Shown piece by piece: positions 20,445 through 32,779 of a stretch of 64,000 nt of DNA; position 1 is the first letter of the stretch; every line of letters starts with the position of its first letter. The stretch comes from Saksenaea vasiformis B4078. Lineage: Eukaryota > Mucoromycota > Mucoromycetes > Mucorales > Saksenaeaceae. The stretch is from contig JNDT01001950.1 of NCBI GenBank assembly GCA_000697055.1, positions 1 through 64,000 on the forward strand, given 5' to 3'. The position numbers were made by a program, and so were the translations under genes. The notes beneath the pieces are model-generated. The model saw only the letters and a list, made by a program, of their open reading frames with translations, had not been told where the DNA came from and did not search any database.

Positions 20445-23400
20445 TTATCTGCTATTTTTTACCTGGAAATACTTTTTAAACTCTTTGACATCATACTGCT
20501 GTACTGCTTGACAGTATCGTTCTGCTGTTTCCCGAGGACACTGGATAGATGGAAGGAACACGTTGTTCATATATTCCACAAATTCATTGCCTTGCTTGGT
20601 ACACAGAACCTTTTGAATACTTGTCATCTCACCAAACACCTTTTTTTGACGTCAGTCACCTTGTTTATGCTGTGCAACGTAAGACTTACCAAGAGGGATT
20701 GACCATCTGCCACGTTAAATGCAGCATTCATTGGCACTGCAAATGTGGCAGGAATCAATTCGTTATAGACGAACTGATCAAATCCTGTAACACCTGCTTG
20801 CTGCTGCGTGGCAGACCATTCAGTAACCATCTTCAAAAGAACACCAAATGCCATTTTCTGGATCGTGGGGTCGTTGTTATCCTTTGCAAAATGAAGCACC
20901 GTTTGCAGGATCGTGCTGAGATGACTGATATTGCGTTCACTCACAAGAACACTCTGAAGCTCTGCATTGAACAAACTGATAAGGAAATTAAGGTAGGCTT
21001 TGCGCAGTTCGACAAGAAGTAGGGCTTCATCCGTTCCTGAGGGTGTTGTGTTAAGGAAATCAAAGACGCGTTTCACAAGAGGCAGCAGCAATTCGTCCAT
21101 AATGTTGAGAATCATTGGCTACGTCGACGATTAGATTCAGCCTTTTCCTTCCTCCCTTCCTTATATGTACCTTGAATTTGTGCGCCACCAATCCGATAAA
21201 TGGCAAGAAATCAACAAGCTCCGTGACCTGACATTCTGTCAAAAGACCGTTGATCAACGATGGCAAGTATGGAAGCACTTCTGATCCAAGGCAGTTAATG
21301 AAGCGTGCAACCGAAAATCGTGCCGCATCACGAACAATCTCGAATTGATTAAAGGTCTGAAGAACACTCAAGATAATTTCCGTTGCCTGCTTAAAAACGA
21401 TCACCCACGGCTGAGTTGCTGCAGTCGCTTTTGGTACAGTAGGAAATCCTGCGATGAAAGTTAACATCTTGGTCTCAGTCTACCCATTGACTCCTCTATT
21501 TTACCTTTGGCGACACTTCCCATCGCCATGACATAGTGATGCAGTTGAAGCAAGAAGAGCTCATCCTCAGGATTGAATCCCTGTGCCATCGACTTTTGAA
21601 TACCCTCGACAAGAGGTTCCAGTACAATCTTCAAGTACTCTGTCTGCTTGACGATATCGATCGCATCAAGTGAAATCAACATGCCAACGGTTTCAAAAAG
21701 ATACAACTGACTGTCAAAGGTTGAAGCAGCAGGGATAGGCATTCCATCCATCGTGTTGGTCTGAACTGGCGGTTCTGCCTGGATCGACAGAAGATCGCCA
21801 ATGGAAGAGAGAACGGATTCCACATAGGGACCCATTTTAGGCTTCAGGTTCTTCACAAAGCGATGGAACAAGTACCAGCATCTCGAGCGGATCTGCTTCA
21901 AGGAATGATGGAGTCCACGAGTATCGACGAAGGCAGCAAGCACCTGCGGCAACTGTTCAGGACGATGCTCGAAGAATTGATAGTAACGAGCAACATTCTC
22001 AAAGAACTGCAATGCTGCAGAAGGGTGAGGATAACTAGAGATATCTATGGACAAAAGTTCAGCTTCTCGTCTTCTCAAGTAGACCGCTAGGACACACACC
22101 TGATGACACCATTTCCGATACCATCTCGCCCAAGGGCGTCAGCACAGCTGATTCTTTAGAATTCACAAACTGCATTGCTGCTTTTGGAAGAGCCTCTCCA
22201 AAAGTATACAACACATAAAGGCATAATTCCACCTCACGCCAATCTAGCTTTGCTCCAGACTTGTGCTTTGTCAAAGTTTCGAGGATAACGGAATGGACAT
22301 ACCCAACATACAGCTCTTCGTTGATGGCAGCGATATGATCTGTAAAAATTCTCAAATTCTAACACAAAGTTATCAGCTTTAGCCCTTCTCTTGCATCCTT
22401 ACCATCGGTAATGTTTCACTTTACCTTTCGCATCTCAACGAACAACGCCTCCTCTTCTGGTTCCTCCTCCTCACTTCCCCAGTCTGTTTCATCGTCATAT
22501 TTCATTTTCATAATAATAACGCTCAGTAATGATCCCAGGAACTCTTGTTGAGACTGTGCGAAAGGTTGCATGGCCTTCTTTTGCTTCTTAAACTGCATCC
22601 ATGGTGAGAAAAAGAAAATCGAAATGAGGCCATGATCCACTTACAATGCTCAAAATATCATTCACAAATGCAAAAACGGCGGTGGTAGTGTCATCATATT
22701 CATCGGCAAGGAATTTCAGCATGTAAGGCGACACTTGTTCAATCAATCCATACGTAGCCGCTAATAACAAATCACCACAATTTAGCCATGGCCATGGAAG
22801 TCTACTTCTGCTATCCTTGCTCCTCAACACTATACCTTTTGCTTCAGAGCTCACCGAGCTATCTGTGTAGATCTTGCAAAGTTCAATACCCAATGCGTTG
22901 GTCAAACGGGCGACATGCTCCACAAACTCTGGTTCAGACTACATTCACGGTAAATGACATGGTCTATCCATTTTCGTTCCTTCCTTACCAAATCCAATCG
23001 TCCAAGTGTGTCGGTGAGGTTGAGCATCTGAATCATGTTGAGTTTATCCAACGGCAACATGCCTTTGCTGATAACCTATTCCACGTATGAACACTCTTTT
23101 CTTTTTACCAAACACACCGTAACTTACATCTGCCAAACACTCGCACGCTGCAATTCTGAGATTGACGTCACCCAGTAGTTCGTACAAAGCATTCATGACC
23201 TGATCATTGACGACCAAGGAGATATCCATCCATGCAATATAAGCGCCAATGTTGCGAAGTGCAAGTTGTGCAATTTCGGCGTTTTTTGATCGGTATTCTT
23301 GTAACAATTCAAACCAAAATGATGCCAAAAGTTGAATATCGCCCATTCTCATTGTATCCTTGATATTTGTGTTGCGAATAACTTCGTCTCTATTTCGCGG

Positions 23401-24369
23401 AATATCAAGACGGGCAATTTCCTCATCGATGCTCAGGCAAAGTCGCAGAAAGAAATCCGCAGCCTTTTCAGAACTTTGTGTTCCCGCCGGTGTCTGTACC
23501 AATGCCATCATATCCTTAAAAAAATTGGGCCAAGTCGATGGGTATACGTATGCGAATAATAGAGTGATCGACTGCGCCGCCTTGTTACGAATAACTTTTT
23601 TTTTCAATAAAAAAATGCAATGTGTCAGAAGTTGGAACAAGCACTGGAACCTCTTTCTTTTTTTTCCCCCAAAACACGTACACGGTTCTTCAGAAGCGGC
23701 GTTCGTATTTTCCACAAACTCCCTTCGCAGGTATTCCATCATTGTCTGTCGAATGTATTCTATCGCACTTGCGTCTAAGGTTTCAATTCTAACCATGCGC
23801 CTTTGGTGTCAATGCAATCATCACCTTCAAAGCGTTTTCCCTCAACCCTACCTATTCTGTAGTGTATTTTCCAGCACCTGCAGGGCAAAAAAGCGTGCTT
23901 CTGCAACACTAGTTGTTCACGTTACCACATCTGTATCTCTTATGCTGGATGCAACCTACGCTTTTGGCTCCTTCATGAAAAGTTGAAGACATATTTGCCA
24001 CCCATCTGGAGAATTTTTGACTTGCTCGCAGTAGGCATTGGCCTAAATTCAATGATATCCAACATCTTGTTAGTCCATGTTCTGTATCACGGGCGATCCA
24101 CATGGAGAATCAATGCCAGAACAGCTGGTGTCACGTTTTCGACGACACATGAATTCCGGTGACTATTCTTTTTACCGCGCGAACGTCTCTGACTCACGGT
24201 TGCGCAATCGTAACAACAGACGATTACCACCAACGATGGCGCGGAAATGGCACCTTTTTTTTCAAGGAAGAAACAAAAAAGGAAAGAATAAAAAACGTAC
24301 CTGTGCTTTCAAATTAGGATCCACGTGTGGACCCAATGCGTAGAGCACAGCTTGTTCAATCTGTTCCAT
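20445..24369 (-). CDS. LOS1: Exportin-T (tRNA nuclear exporter, Los1/XPOT)
   Basis: A multi-exon gene. Exons I could fix at the start are 24369-24301, 24042-23960, 23908-23852 and 23788-23682; the next starts at 23594, and about eight more follow. The protein begins MEQIEQAVLYALGP. It contains the exportin-T signature run: EYIRQTMMEYLRREF, RNKAAQSITLLF, YPSTWPNFFKD, a CLSIDEEI segment, RNTNIKDTMR and IGAYIAWMDISLVVN. The rest is alpha-solenoid of HEAT type, ending KEFKKYFQVKNSR. It exports aminoacyl-ready tRNAs through the pore in complex with RanGTP. Length (around 1000 residues) fits the family. No truncation is evident. It is divergent from the Laa1/HEATR5 gene across a 1-kb promoter region. 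The symbol follows yeast usage. Confidence 0.93.
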
Positions 24370-25436
24370 AGTTGATCGGAATATAGAGGGTGATCGATTA
24401 TCGATTGTCAAAGAGTTGCTGAATGACAAAAGCCAATGTCAATTCGGTTCTGGGTTGAAAAAGTGATTGGCGATGTTGTCGGGTAGCGTGATCGAGATGA
24501 AGTGTACCGCTGCTATCGACAAGTCACAAATCTCTATAAAAAATAGCGGGGACGGGGGATATTTGCTGGTTATACTATGGCCACAACGCAATTGTTGGAG
24601 TAAAATTCGGATCGGGAAAAACTGCTGTGGAAGAATAAGACCAATGAGGTCAATGAAGCGAGCACGACCAAAACCAGCACGAAAAAACAAAAAAATATCA
24701 ATTTTTCATTTCGAGTTCCGCACGCACGTCCTTTAATGGCTCCGGCCCTCTCGAGCCACACTGAGTGTCAGGCCAACTTTCCCTTAAGGGCTTACAATAG
24801 AACTTATTTAGGTCCACCTAGGCTTTGCACCCTCTTTTTTGCGGGGTGATCGTATAGACCTACATTTGTAAAAATCGCTGACTCAGATCCTCTTCGCATA
24901 AAATACGCTTGTCCTGCACCCAAATACGTATTTCAGGAAAATCATAACTGCATGCACTACGTAGATCCTGGAGAAAGAAAGAAAGAAAGAAAGAAAACCC
25001 TAACATGCTACACTCTTCCCTTAAAGTTTCAATTTGTGAACCATTCTGAGGTTATTTTGCCATGGTACAATTCTTTCTGCGTATATAATCGCTTATCTTC
25101 ACGTAGACACGCTTCATTCAAGAAGCATCATTCTCTCGAGGAACAAGGACCTATGATCGGCGACGGACAACGGTATCGTTTGGTACTCCGTTCCGGAAGT
25201 CTGGATAGATTATGCTAAGCACACAAACGTGCAATTTTCACGTTTAACTCTAACTACAAGAGCATGAATTTGGTAGAAGCTGAAGTCGACGTATTTGCAT
25301 ACAAAGGACCAACGAATAACTCCTTCGTCATACATAGAAGGGTTTTTTGGGCTTGTTCCAGCGGCGTTTCAAATCATTTTCGAAACTTTATATAACGCCT
25401 GTGTGCGGATGTTTCCTCAACCCTTATGCCAGCACC
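24370..25436. promoter_or_regulatory. Divergent promoter region of exportin-T and Laa1/HEATR5
   Basis: No gene is seen. There is a short (GAAA)n run near 24971-24995. TATATAA at 25389-25395 sits 48 bases before the Laa1/HEATR5 ATG and is its likely TATA box. Confidence 0.5.
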
Positions 25437-28400
25437 ATGACTTCAACAAGCGCTTCCCAGCCGATTCCCGACGTTTTTGTTCTCGATGAACAAAAACTAC
25501 AAAATACAGAAAGTGCAGAGAAACAGGAATTATACTTACTGCAGTGGATGGCGCAAGTGGAGCGCGAGTGCAAGCTGACAGATCTTGTAAGCAACGACCC
25601 CAGATCCAATGTAAAACGCAATTGACATTCTCTTTCGTTCTTCCAGGACACCTTAAAACGTGCACAACCATTACTAGAAAAGACACTTCTCAGACTTATT
25701 TCGCTTGCTACGGCAAAGCCACGACGCCCCATTCGATTCCTCATCGGACGTTGCTTTGTTCTACTGTACACCAGAGGAGAAACCCGATCCTTATTTGATA
25801 CAGTGACGGCGTTACACAGTCTGGTTGCAGCTAATAAAAACATCGATAAAGAGACGCGAATGTAGGCCAGCACAGGGCATGACCACGAGCTAATACAATA
25901 TCTAGCACGGCTATTTCAGCTACGGGTGCAATCATGGGAGCTGTAGGCAGTAAGGTAAGAACAAAAATGTACGATACGTCGGATCGATTGATATGTCTTT
26001 TTTTTCTTCTCTTCAGGTGCTCTCCCTGTTTGCAGAGACAGCAACCATTTTATTGAAAATTATCAAGACCAGCAGCGTAAGTTTATCTTTTATTATTTTT
26101 GATCTTTTTCTCTAATTTCGCGGACTACAGCTGCCATTGATTCTCCGGCTAGAGGCGGTAAACACATTTACATTACTATTGAAAGGTGCAGGGAAAGCTG
26201 CAACCGAGCCTATTTTGAAAGAGCTGACGAAACAGCTAAAGCACGGTTTGGTGGACAAAGCGCTTCTTATGAGAGTAGCTTCGGCACAGGTACAAATCAT
26301 CATTCCGTCATATGTTTTTTTTCCCTAACGGTTTGTTAGTGTATGCAAGCTGTCATTCAACACGGTAGACAGTCATTCACAGCGCACGATGTGGATACGT
26401 TATTACAGATATTTTTTAAGGCGCTTGACGGTGCAACGTTTCCTGTGCGTAGAGCCATAGCATCCTTGTGTGCAACACTTTTAGCATTTACACAATCTTT
26501 CGCTTCAACTGATCCAAACAAACCGTCTGTCAAAGTTGCGTTTACGGGAGAGGAAAATGCTACACCAGCGACGGAAGCAGCTGAAACGGGTACAGGCATG
26601 ACATTAATGACAGTGGAAGAGATGCTAGGCCTTCTGTCCGTGTGTTACAACCGTCCTACAACGACAAGAGAGCTCAAAGTTGGTCTCATCGAGACCTACG
26701 CTACTCTGTTTGCCTTGCTCAGCACAGAGTTTGTCGAGGCAAATTATACAACGATTGTCAAGCATGTATTCACAGAACTGCTGGATGGATCAAAAACACC
26801 CCAGTCACCTTCAGAAGCTGCCTTTTCTCGGGCGCAAGTCTTCTTTCTTCTTCATAACACGGTGGGAAAGCGTCTTTTGAGTGAACAAGGCCAGGCGAAC
26901 GCGATTAAGCATCTTATCGAAGACTGGATCAAAACGTGGCCTGCGTTGCTGCCAAACCAAGTAGCACCTAGCAAAAATAGCCTAATTTCTGCCACGAACA
27001 TGATAGCTGCTCTGGTCTGCGAATTAGAAGGCGCTGCCAGTGCAGTCCAGGTAAAAACGATTAAGAACAAAAGGAAGTGTGAAAATCGCTTAATTTCTCT
27101 GTTGGATTGCAGGATATTGTTTCAGATCCGCTGTTCATTCTTCTAACACATCCAAGTATATCGGTGCAAATGGCCGCTGCGTGGTGTATTCGTTGTGTGT
27201 GTCATGCTGTGCCCTCCAATTTGCCCTACCTGCTACCAAAGGCGTTAGGCTTGCTAGAGAAAGACTTAGCCAACCTCGCCAACCCGAATGCGACAGCAAA
27301 GTTGTATCGCCGAGCTATTGCCCATGCCCATGCTGCGGCAGCAATGATGAGCGTTTTCCCCGCACGACCCATTTACACCTCGTTTGAATTAAGTGCGCAC
27401 GCGATGTCTCTTGCTACACAGCTTTTAAAAAATACCAGTAAGGAAAGTAAAGTGGCCAGCGTACAAGTCCAAGTGGCATGGACACTGGTAGGTGCGGTGA
27501 TGTGTTTGGGCCCGAACTTGGTAAAGCTGCATCTACCACAACTACTGTTACTGTGGAAAAGCGCACTGCCGAAACCTACGGGAAAAGAAGCCAATGCGAT
27601 ACGGTCTGAGGCAGAATGGTCCTTCCTGTTCTATACCAGAGAATGTGCCACGACATCGATCTATAGCTTCCTTGTGCACAACAGTCAATCATTGGTGACA
27701 CTTGACATCGCCAAGCGTATTGCTGCTTTGCTTAATAATACACTGGCCTTTTTAGCCACAACACCATCCACTTTCTCAACAGCAACCATTTCGGCATGCG
27801 ATCCCTATGATTCAAAGTTGACGGATCTTTACTATCGCCTTCGGCGACGTATCTTTCAATCCTTCGACACCATTCGACCTCTCTTACCAACATACGAATC
27901 TTCCTTGACGAGTCTGCTACGCAATTCGCTGACAGTATTTACCGAGCCGGAGAAGCTTTCCTCGTCTTCGGGTGTATCCACGCAAGTAACAGCATCCGTG
28001 CCAGGACAATTTGTAAGTTTATGGGGAGCAGCGGACGGCCACGGCCATGGCGTAACCAGTAAAATGCAAGGCTATCGCATTGATGTAGCCATGGCGTGCG
28101 ATGATCGTTTGGAAGATAATAACCGGGGAAAAGAATGGATGACAAAAGACCGTTTCCAAAGAATCGAAGAACTGCTGGAACGTCCGATTATCGGCTCTGT
28201 GGAGCTGGATCCAATCTACACGTATACGACGTTTGCTTTTAACGACCGGAAGCCTGAGATACCACGCCCTGTCGCTCCTTCGACGGCTTATATCGATGCA
28301 AGTATTGAATTATTTGCTACATTGTTTCCGAATCAGCCTCCACCTGTTCAGGAATCAACGTTTGAACATATTGCAAAAATTGTTAAGGATACAAAATTGG

Positions 28401-31400
28401 AGAAAAATTCGCCTAAGCGAGCAGCTATTTTGGTGAATGTTGTCGTTGCTCTTCTCGGTGCCTTTAAGAACATGATGTCTCCTGCAAACAAGAAGAAACA
28501 AGTGGATGTGGTGATGGGAAGTGAGAAGGCTATTCAGTTAGCCCAGGAGATTTTGATGGAAGGTGTTATCCATCCCGATCCTTATCTACGAAACGCAGCA
28601 AGTGAAACTATCGGTCGTCTGACAGCCATTGCAGGTGGTTCGTTTGTTGCGTCCCAAATGCAGCAGCTAGTTGATCTGGTTGTCAGTAACCGTGATCCAG
28701 ACGTACGTGCTGGTTGCGCACTTGCTATCGGTTATATCTACAGTCATGTTGGAGGCATGGCTGCGGCTGCTCATCTCAAGACGATCGTTGGTATCTTGTT
28801 ATCGCTTAGCAGCGATCCTCATCCTGTTGTGCATGCCTGGGCTCTGGAGGCTATGGCAATGACGGTGAGCGCAGCAGGACTTATGTTCTCAAACTATGTG
28901 AACAGTACGCTGGGTATGGTTGCAAAGCTTTATTTAAGCGAGACGCATGAACCAGGCAGTGGTTCGACTGCTGTGTCCAATGCAGGCATGGGTGTCGGTT
29001 TTACAGCTTACCAGGAATTTGGACGTATTATCTATGAACTTATTGGTACCCTGGGACCAGAACTCCAAGCATCGTCCAAGATCCGGGAACTGTGTCTGAA
29101 CATGGTAGAGGAACTGAAACTGGAGCCAGATGAACGGGTCAATGTGGAAGCAATCCGGTGTATTCAGCATTTTCTCATGTTTGCACCGCAACATCTTGAT
29201 ACACGCGAGCTCGTGCCTTACCTGCAGAAGCAAATCACCAGTCTGCATCTTCCGTTAAAAACGGCAGCGGTAACGTGTCTTTACCAATTGGTACAACGCG
29301 ATGCAGACATGGTTTTCAAGGCCGCACAGCCTGGTCTTGACAATGAACTCTTTAAGATGCTCGACACAGATCCCAATCTTTCCGATGTAAAAAATGTTAT
29401 TCGCAGTTGGTTAACAGATACAGCAGTGAGTGAGCCATCCGTCTGGGTAAACATCACAAAGCGTATTCTCACCGGATCGGCGGGCCCCTCCACAAAGGCC
29501 AAACCAGCAAAGGTGCCGCATCCCAGCGATAGCGATGGCGGCTTCAATGATTACGACGAAGATGAAGACGGTGATTTTATGGACGATGATGATAATGTCG
29601 ATCTTCCTACTTCCGTTGCTGATGAAAATGGGTTGACCTCAAAACTCTCTGTCAAGATCGAAATCCCACCACGATGGCGTACACAGCTCTTTGCGTTACA
29701 ATGCTTGCAAAAGACCATGGATCTGATTTCTTCTAGTGGTATACGGGAGCATTTCAATCTTGTTCTAGCGAGAAAACGTCGACAGCAAGCTGGCCTCGGT
29801 GACTACCTCGTTTTCCGCGTCCCAGATCTGATTCGGTTGTCGTTCACTGCAGCGACAGCGCATGTGAATGAATTACGATTGGCTGGTATCTCGCTATTGC
29901 GAATGGTGATCGAGGTAAAGTAAAAGAAAGAGAAGTGTTTATTACATCGATGATTCATGTTTTTCTTTTTCTTTCTGCAGAAATTTGCTGCCACAGAGGA
30001 CGCTGATCTTGAAGGGATGCTTCTGTTGGAGCAATACGCAGCCCAGATCGGCGCTGCATTGACACCCGCTTTTGGTGCCGAGTCGTCATCTGAAATTGTC
30101 TCAGCTGCTGTGCGTGTTTGTGCCATCTATGTTGGTAGTGGCATTGTGAAGGATCTATATCAGCTAGGACGAGTATTGAAGCTGCTGACATCTGCCCTGG
30201 AGAAATGTAAGAACGAGTCCAAGTTGACGGGTGTGGGTGAAGTCAAGGACTTGAGTCCTCACGCATCGGTCATGGTCAAGCTTTCTGTTTTGAACGGATG
30301 GGCCGAGTTGCAGGTAGCCAGCCAGAAGCAGGATTATCTGCGACAGGTGCTGCAACCTAACTTGGCTGCATTAAGCCCGTTGTGGTTACGATCTCTTCAA
30401 GATTATGCTCGTATCCGGCTGGAATCGGACATCGTGGCTTTATCGAGCAGTAATGAGGGTATTCAGGCGTCATCCAGTGGGGGCATTGATGCCATGTACT
30501 CCGCCGCCACAAAAGAAGTGGTACTACCGGTAAGTTTTATTTTTTATTTTATTTTTTTTTTTGCTGCTACACAACAGCCCAAGTTTTCTCACACACATAT
30601 GGAACGAATTAGTACTACCGTCGGTCGTGGCTCAAAATTATGGAAGCAGTAGCCACATTGATTGAGACACAAGCACCTTCCATGATGGATGCACTGCGTG
30701 ATAATCCTGATGCTGTGTCCACGGACGGCCAATCATCGAATCTATTTTATATTTTGTTTGGGCTTTGTATTGAAAGTTTGTCACGAATTTCGAGTTCAAG
30801 CAGTGGAAAATCAGACACATCTGTGATGGTGATCTGTCTTAAAGCACTACGTACGTTTATGCATCCAACATTGGCAGGCCAACAGTTTCTACCGAAAGCC
30901 GTGTTTTTGGAAGTGATGAATGTCTTTGACCGTTTGGTTCAAACGGAAGGTTGTCGCGTGCAGCTGATCATCATCGAGATTGTGCAACGTTTGATTGAAA
31001 GCTACGGTTCGGCTTACATCTGCGACGATCTGGAAAGCGATGCGTAAGTTTTGTTTTTTTTTAAAAAAAAAAAACAAACAGACAGACAAACACAAAGAGA
31101 ATAGTTCGTGTAGAACTATAGATTATGCTGATACATTGATGTTAGTACGTTGGAGGCGGTGGATCGCGCCTTGGAACCTTCCGTTTTTCCATCCACGGCC
31201 AAACTGTACTATCTGCTGCGCTTGTTGATCAACGTGTTTTTGCAGTATGTACCGTCCTTATCCAGTAAACGTTTTTCGTCCCGTAAGTGATAAGGGATAG
31301 ACGGCAGTTCACTGATAAATAATCGCAGGACCGAAAGGTGACCAGAGTGCAGAAGAAAACGCAGCAGTTCTCCTTGGACCCTCCTTGGACACGCTAAGTA

Positions 31401-32570
31401 AGCTTGCAGCAGTGACACCTTCTAGTTTTAAGGTGGACCTCCTTGCGATCTGCTTTTACATCTATGCAGGTACGTGACGTGTTGCTTTTCTTTTTCGGTG
31501 GGAAGTTAACGAATGAATTTGGGGGAGCAGAGGTGCTAAGGAATGAAGCATATCAAACGACCTTGGCGCCACGTGTTCTTGTATCATTGAAGCTGATGTT
31601 CCATCAATTTGAAGCGGGATTGTCTTCCCAAGAGAGCGTTGCTCTTTCACGCGTGATTTGTGCGATGCTTCACTCCTTACTCAACTTACCGTAAGCTATC
31701 GAACGATGCATACAAAGGTTGTTGACGTGTTCTTGTTTTTATGCAGTGAAAATGCATCCATCGCTGCAAGAAAGAATACCTTGCTTGCATCGGTGCTAAT
31801 TCTGACGGGCTGTCCCGAGGCCAGCGTGCGTGACGGCAAAGGACATGGTCTTTTCGTTGAAACATTGAAGGACGCTTTGGCGTCGGAAAACTCAGAGGTT
31901 TGTCAAACGCATTCCCGTCATTGGACGTTGCTAACGTGATACTTTCTTAGGTGGCTATGACCGCGCATCAATGTTTACGTACATTTGTTGTATTACCCGA
32001 AAAAGCAACTACGCCAGCGTTGAGTTCGTTGGGCCAATGCATGATTAACTCCCTAATTCCAGACGTGGTAACCCATACGCTATCTTTCAAGTTTTCCGAG
32101 GACGCCATGGATCCGGCAACATTTGCCATTTTAGAAGAAGACATGAAGACATTGATTGCATTGATCAATGGCGTACCGGAGACAAAACGTAAAGAGCAAG
32201 ATAAATTAGAACATTGCTGAATGTACTTATTTATTTAGGTACGGTGTTGTTGAGCATTCTTTTGTCGACATTTACGGCGATGTTGGATTCACCTCTATCG
32301 GATGAAGTTTCGGCGATCCATCGTGTCACTATGGACCATGTGCTCTCTTTGGCTACAGGCATGCCACAACTATTTCGTGACACCATGTCCGAGTTGTCGG
32401 AAGACGTACGTATCAAGCTAGAGGCAGCTGTGCGACATCGTGTCACTAGTCAACAGCAACAAGAACAACAACGGCAGGAACTTCGTCAACGAGCCGCACA
32501 CCAAGCAGATACCAGTAATAGTAAACAGCCTACCATTCATTTGAAGACCGATTTCAGCAATTTCGCCTAA
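25437..32570 (+). CDS. LAA1: Laa1/HEATR5-family HEAT-repeat trafficking protein
   Basis: A very large multi-exon gene. The first exons are 25437-25586, 25647-25861 and 25906-25954; the largest is about 27115-29919. ATG 25437 is chosen because TATATAA lies 48 bases upstream. The protein is almost all alpha-solenoid. Family blocks include the N-terminal LLQWMAQVERE, the AAWCIRCV segment (as in HEATR5 AAWCLRCV), LVGAVMCLGPNLVKLHLPQLLLLW, YESSLTSLLRNSL, and IDASIELFATLFPNQ. Further HEAT repeats follow around 28560-29300, an Asp-rich linker sits at about 29545-29600, and a conserved solenoid runs to 32570. The C-terminal tail is Gln/Arg-rich. In yeast Laa1 and animal HEATR5 the protein acts with the AP-1 clathrin adaptor on trans-Golgi and endosomal membranes. 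The gene converges on the MedA-like gene, with about 200 bases between the stops. Confidence 0.9.
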
Positions 32571-32779
32571 GCTGCACACTCCATAGTAGTAGTGGTAGTA
32601 GTAATAGTAGTCTAATTGGTAGGACATGATAGAGCAAAAATTGGTTTAGTCCAAGCCAAGAATGGATTATTCATTTATCCATGTAGCAAAGCGAAAGAAT
32701 ATACTTATTTATGATAATGAAAATGAAAAAAGAAACAAGCAGAAAATGGAGTAGCTCTTTTTTTTTTTTTTGGTCTTCA